This document shows, one piece after another, positions 33,441-34,964 of a stretch of DNA of 34,964 bases. The stretch is taken from positions 1 to 34,964 of the forward strand of contig CAXTRQ010000049.1 in assembly GCA_964246705.1 (NCBI GenBank), written 5' to 3'. The stretch is from DASZCR01 sp964246705. GTDB taxonomy: Bacteria > Acidobacteriota > Blastocatellia > Pyrinomonadales > Pyrinomonadaceae. Every line of letters starts with the position of its first letter. The stretch's first letter is position 1. A model generated the notes under the pieces. The model worked only from the letters and a program-made list of their open reading frames with translations, ran no database searches and was not told where the DNA came from. The position numbers and the translations under genes were made by a program.

Positions 33441-33491
33441 CTCAAGAGATGCTATGCCGGAGCGGAGCGGCTCCTCGGCACGTCTCTTGAG
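33441..33491 (-). promoter_or_regulatory. Compact hairpin in the exosortase leader
   Basis: A 9-bp outer stem CTCAAGAGA (33441-33449) / TCTCTTGAG (33483-33491) encloses an internal loop. The inner stem is GCCG+GAGC (33456-33463) with GCTC+CGGC (33470-33479), with a 2-base bulge and a 6-base loop. It lies 67-117 bases before the chosen start. No T run follows, so it looks like a leader or RNA element rather than a terminator. Confidence 0.45.
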
Positions 33492-33606
33492 AGAGTACAG
33501 CAACGAACATCAACACGGCAACAGGAAAAAAGATGTTCGCCTCTTTTTTTCAAACGTCGCCTTGAAAGCCTCTCTCCACGCTTGCGAGCAGTCGCGCGCC
33601 CTCAGA

Positions 33607-33655
33607 CGAAGAAGCACGAGAGGCAATTAGCCACAAGTGTGGACGCCTCTCGCGC
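33607..33655 (-). terminator. Candidate terminator after the 5'-truncated secreted gene
   Basis: GCACGAGAGGC (33614-33624) pairs with GCCTCTCGCGC (33645-33655) with one mismatch. An inner CCAC-aagt-GTGG hairpin is present. On the minus strand it is followed by only a moderately T-rich CTTCTTCG. It starts about 50 bases after the stop at 33706. Confidence 0.45.
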
Positions 33656-33705
33656 TCGAAGTTGTCTGCCCTTCAATCTTCGCTGACGGTTTTATAGAGC
33701 TTTCG

Positions 33706-34964
33706 TTACTGCACCACGATGCTCGCCGTGTTGCTCGTCTGCCCGGCAACGACGAGCGTCAAGTCTAAACGGCCTGCTCCCTGTAATTCAGGGATCAGGA
33801 TGAACGTGACTTCATTGAGTCCGGCGAGTGTGCCTTGCTGGCCTGCGAACTCGACCGGCAGGCGGAACACACGTCCATCGCTCGTGCGCGCTTCGACGGC
33901 CACCGATTCGGCAACGTTGGTAATGACAGCGCCACCTTTCTGCATGTCGTTGCGTGTGTCTATATTAACAGCGCCGGAGATTCCTGTGGCGAAGAGCATC
34001 ACGCGCGTGCGCTTATCACTTCCGAAAGATTGCGGCGTCAGGACATTGAACGCTCCATGCGTATAAGTAAAAGCATTGACCGCCACAGCTTCGCCCGTGC
34101 CGCCGCTCCCTGATGTGAAAATGCCCGGCGCAACCGCTGTGATAATAATCGTTCCACGCGACACGTATCCCTGCTGCGAGGTGACGAGCACTTCAAGTTC
34201 ACCGGAGCTGATGTCTGACGGGACTCCGAAAGAGATGCGCGAGGGCGAAACGAAGAGAAGCGGTGCCGCCTTCCCCCCGACGCTGACGCTCGCCCCACCA
34301 AGCTCGAATTGCAAGGAGCCGCCCGCGCCCTGTGCCGCAGCCACTTCGGACACTGCCAGCGGACTCAGATTCGGGTCGCCCAAGATTGTTCCCATACTGC
34401 CCGGAGTCAGCACGGTCGTAAAGGTCGCGCTCGAACGAGTGTCGGCTGTGCCGATGACCGGATCAGAACTCGTCGCGCCCAGCACGTTGCTCGCATTGAT
34501 AATCATGACGCCGGAGTTTTGCGCCAAGTCTTTCACCTTTTGCAGACGCAGCGCCGCGATGAGCAGGCGATTCTGCGCCGCTTGCGAAGGCGCTTGCGCC
34601 GCCGCTAGTGCCGCCGCCCCACGCGTAAAGTAAAGCGCGGAGCGTAGCCCCTGATCCATCTGTCCCAACGCAGCCGAGCCGGAATATTCATAACGGAAAG
34701 AGCTATTTGCCTTCTCGATCAAACCTATCAGCGCATTAAACGCCTCTACTGTATTGCTCGCAGAGTTTGACATGGTGACGGCATTGGCATACGCGGCGGA
34801 GACGAGTGCGTATGTTCCAGACAGCGTGGGCGTGGGCGTCGGCTGTGGGGTCGGAACAGGTGTCGGAACAGGTGTCGGGGCGGGCGTCGGGACTGGTGTC
34901 GGTGTCGGCGTTGCTATGGGGGCGGGTGTTCCCGTCATCACCGAGTTCAGAAGGTCAAGATCAC
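33706..34964 (-). CDS. Secreted protein with Pro-Thr linker and Solibacter-type C-terminal domain (5'-truncated)
   Basis: At least 419 residues; the frame stays open to the window edge (DLDLLNSVMTGTPAP), so the GTG/ATG near 34940 is probably internal and the N terminus is missing. A Pro/Thr/Val repeat linker (about 30 residues of PTP/VPTPAPT units) is followed by a helical region (SAAYANAVTMSNSASNTVEA to LRLQKVKDLAQ). Then comes a beta-rich domain with VSVGGKAAPLLFVSPSRISF, VPSDISSGELEVLVT, AVAPGIFTSGSGGTGEAVAV and VMLFATGIS, matching the uncharacterised C-terminal domain (TIGR03437-like) typical of Acidobacteria extracellular proteins. It is the main taxonomic clue. Upstream of and on the same strand as xrtA, 330 bases away. 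Confidence 0.85.
   Translation of the reverse strand, partial: DLDLLNSVMTGTPAPIATPTPTPVPTPAPTPVPTPVPTPQPTPTPTLSGTYALVSAAYANAVTMSNSASNTVEAFNALIGLIEKANSSFRYEYSGSAALGQMDQGLRSALYFTRGAAALAAAQAPSQAAQNRLLIAALRLQKVKDLAQNSGVMIINASNVLGATSSDPVIGTADTRSSATFTTVLTPGSMGTILGDPNLSPLAVSEVAAAQGAGGSLQFELGGASVSVGGKAAPLLFVSPSRISFGVPSDISSGELEVLVTSQQGYVSRGTIIITAVAPGIFTSGSGGTGEAVAVNAFTYTHGAFNVLTPQSFGSDKRTRVMLFATGISGAVNIDTRNDMQKGGAVITNVAESVAVEARTSDGRVFRLPVEFAGQQGTLAGLNEVTFILIPELQGAGRLDLTLVVAGQTSNTASIVVQ

Overview
The window reads as one contig of a high-GC Gram-negative bacterium. The best guess is an acidobacterium of the Blastocatellia type. The evidence is an exosortase/PEP-CTERM system, a protein with the C-terminal domain typical of 'Solibacter' secreted proteins (TIGR03437-like), an outer-membrane export porin and heptose-nucleotide synthesis. 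No rRNA, tRNA, CRISPR array, prophage or insertion sequence was seen. Positions 1-55 are a poly-C run, probably an assembly artefact, and there is a 10-N gap at 32427-32436.

Layout. (1) 91-1815, minus: a PEP-CTERM surface protein followed by a secreted PEGA/PKD/OmpA-like protein. (2) 2209-5042, minus: rpsO then pnp, separated by a strong terminator. (3) 5396-9344: ndh (plus), dusB (minus) and two plus-strand genes of unknown function. (4) 9485-16791, minus: rfaE2, mfd, a parvulin-type PPIase, an rqcP-like S4 gene and mreB. (5) 17036-19273, plus: lysS, with an AT-richer internal segment, and a small secreted Cys/His protein ending at a textbook terminator. (6) 19417-33374, minus: a largely continuous exopolysaccharide/protein-sorting cluster in the order exosortase xrtA, epsI, TPR lipoprotein prsT, Wzz-like chain-length protein, ExeA-like ATPase, tyrosine autokinase, polyprenyl glycosylphosphotransferase, Wza-like exporter, YCF48-like beta-propeller, TPR protein. 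(7) 33706 to the window end, minus: a 5'-truncated secreted protein.

How it works together (inference from family roles): the glycosylphosphotransferase starts a polymer on lipid carrier. The Wzz/kinase/ATPase module controls chain length and export through the Wza-like porin. XrtA/EpsI process PEP-CTERM proteins such as the one encoded at 1162-1815, about 30 kb away, linking cell-surface proteins to the polymer.

The most unusual signal is not a gene. Many intergenic regions, and two patches inside the YCF48-like gene, are built of degenerate tandem heptamers (7-bp period). Several follow a purine/pyrimidine plan close to NRRRYYY, and some are arranged as perfect inverted repeats. Other points of interest are tandem hairpins abutting the rpsO ribosome-binding site, a REP-like triple hairpin upstream of rpsO, the compositional mosaic in lysS, a compact hairpin in the xrtA leader and a seven-bladed YCF48-like propeller built into an exosortase locus.
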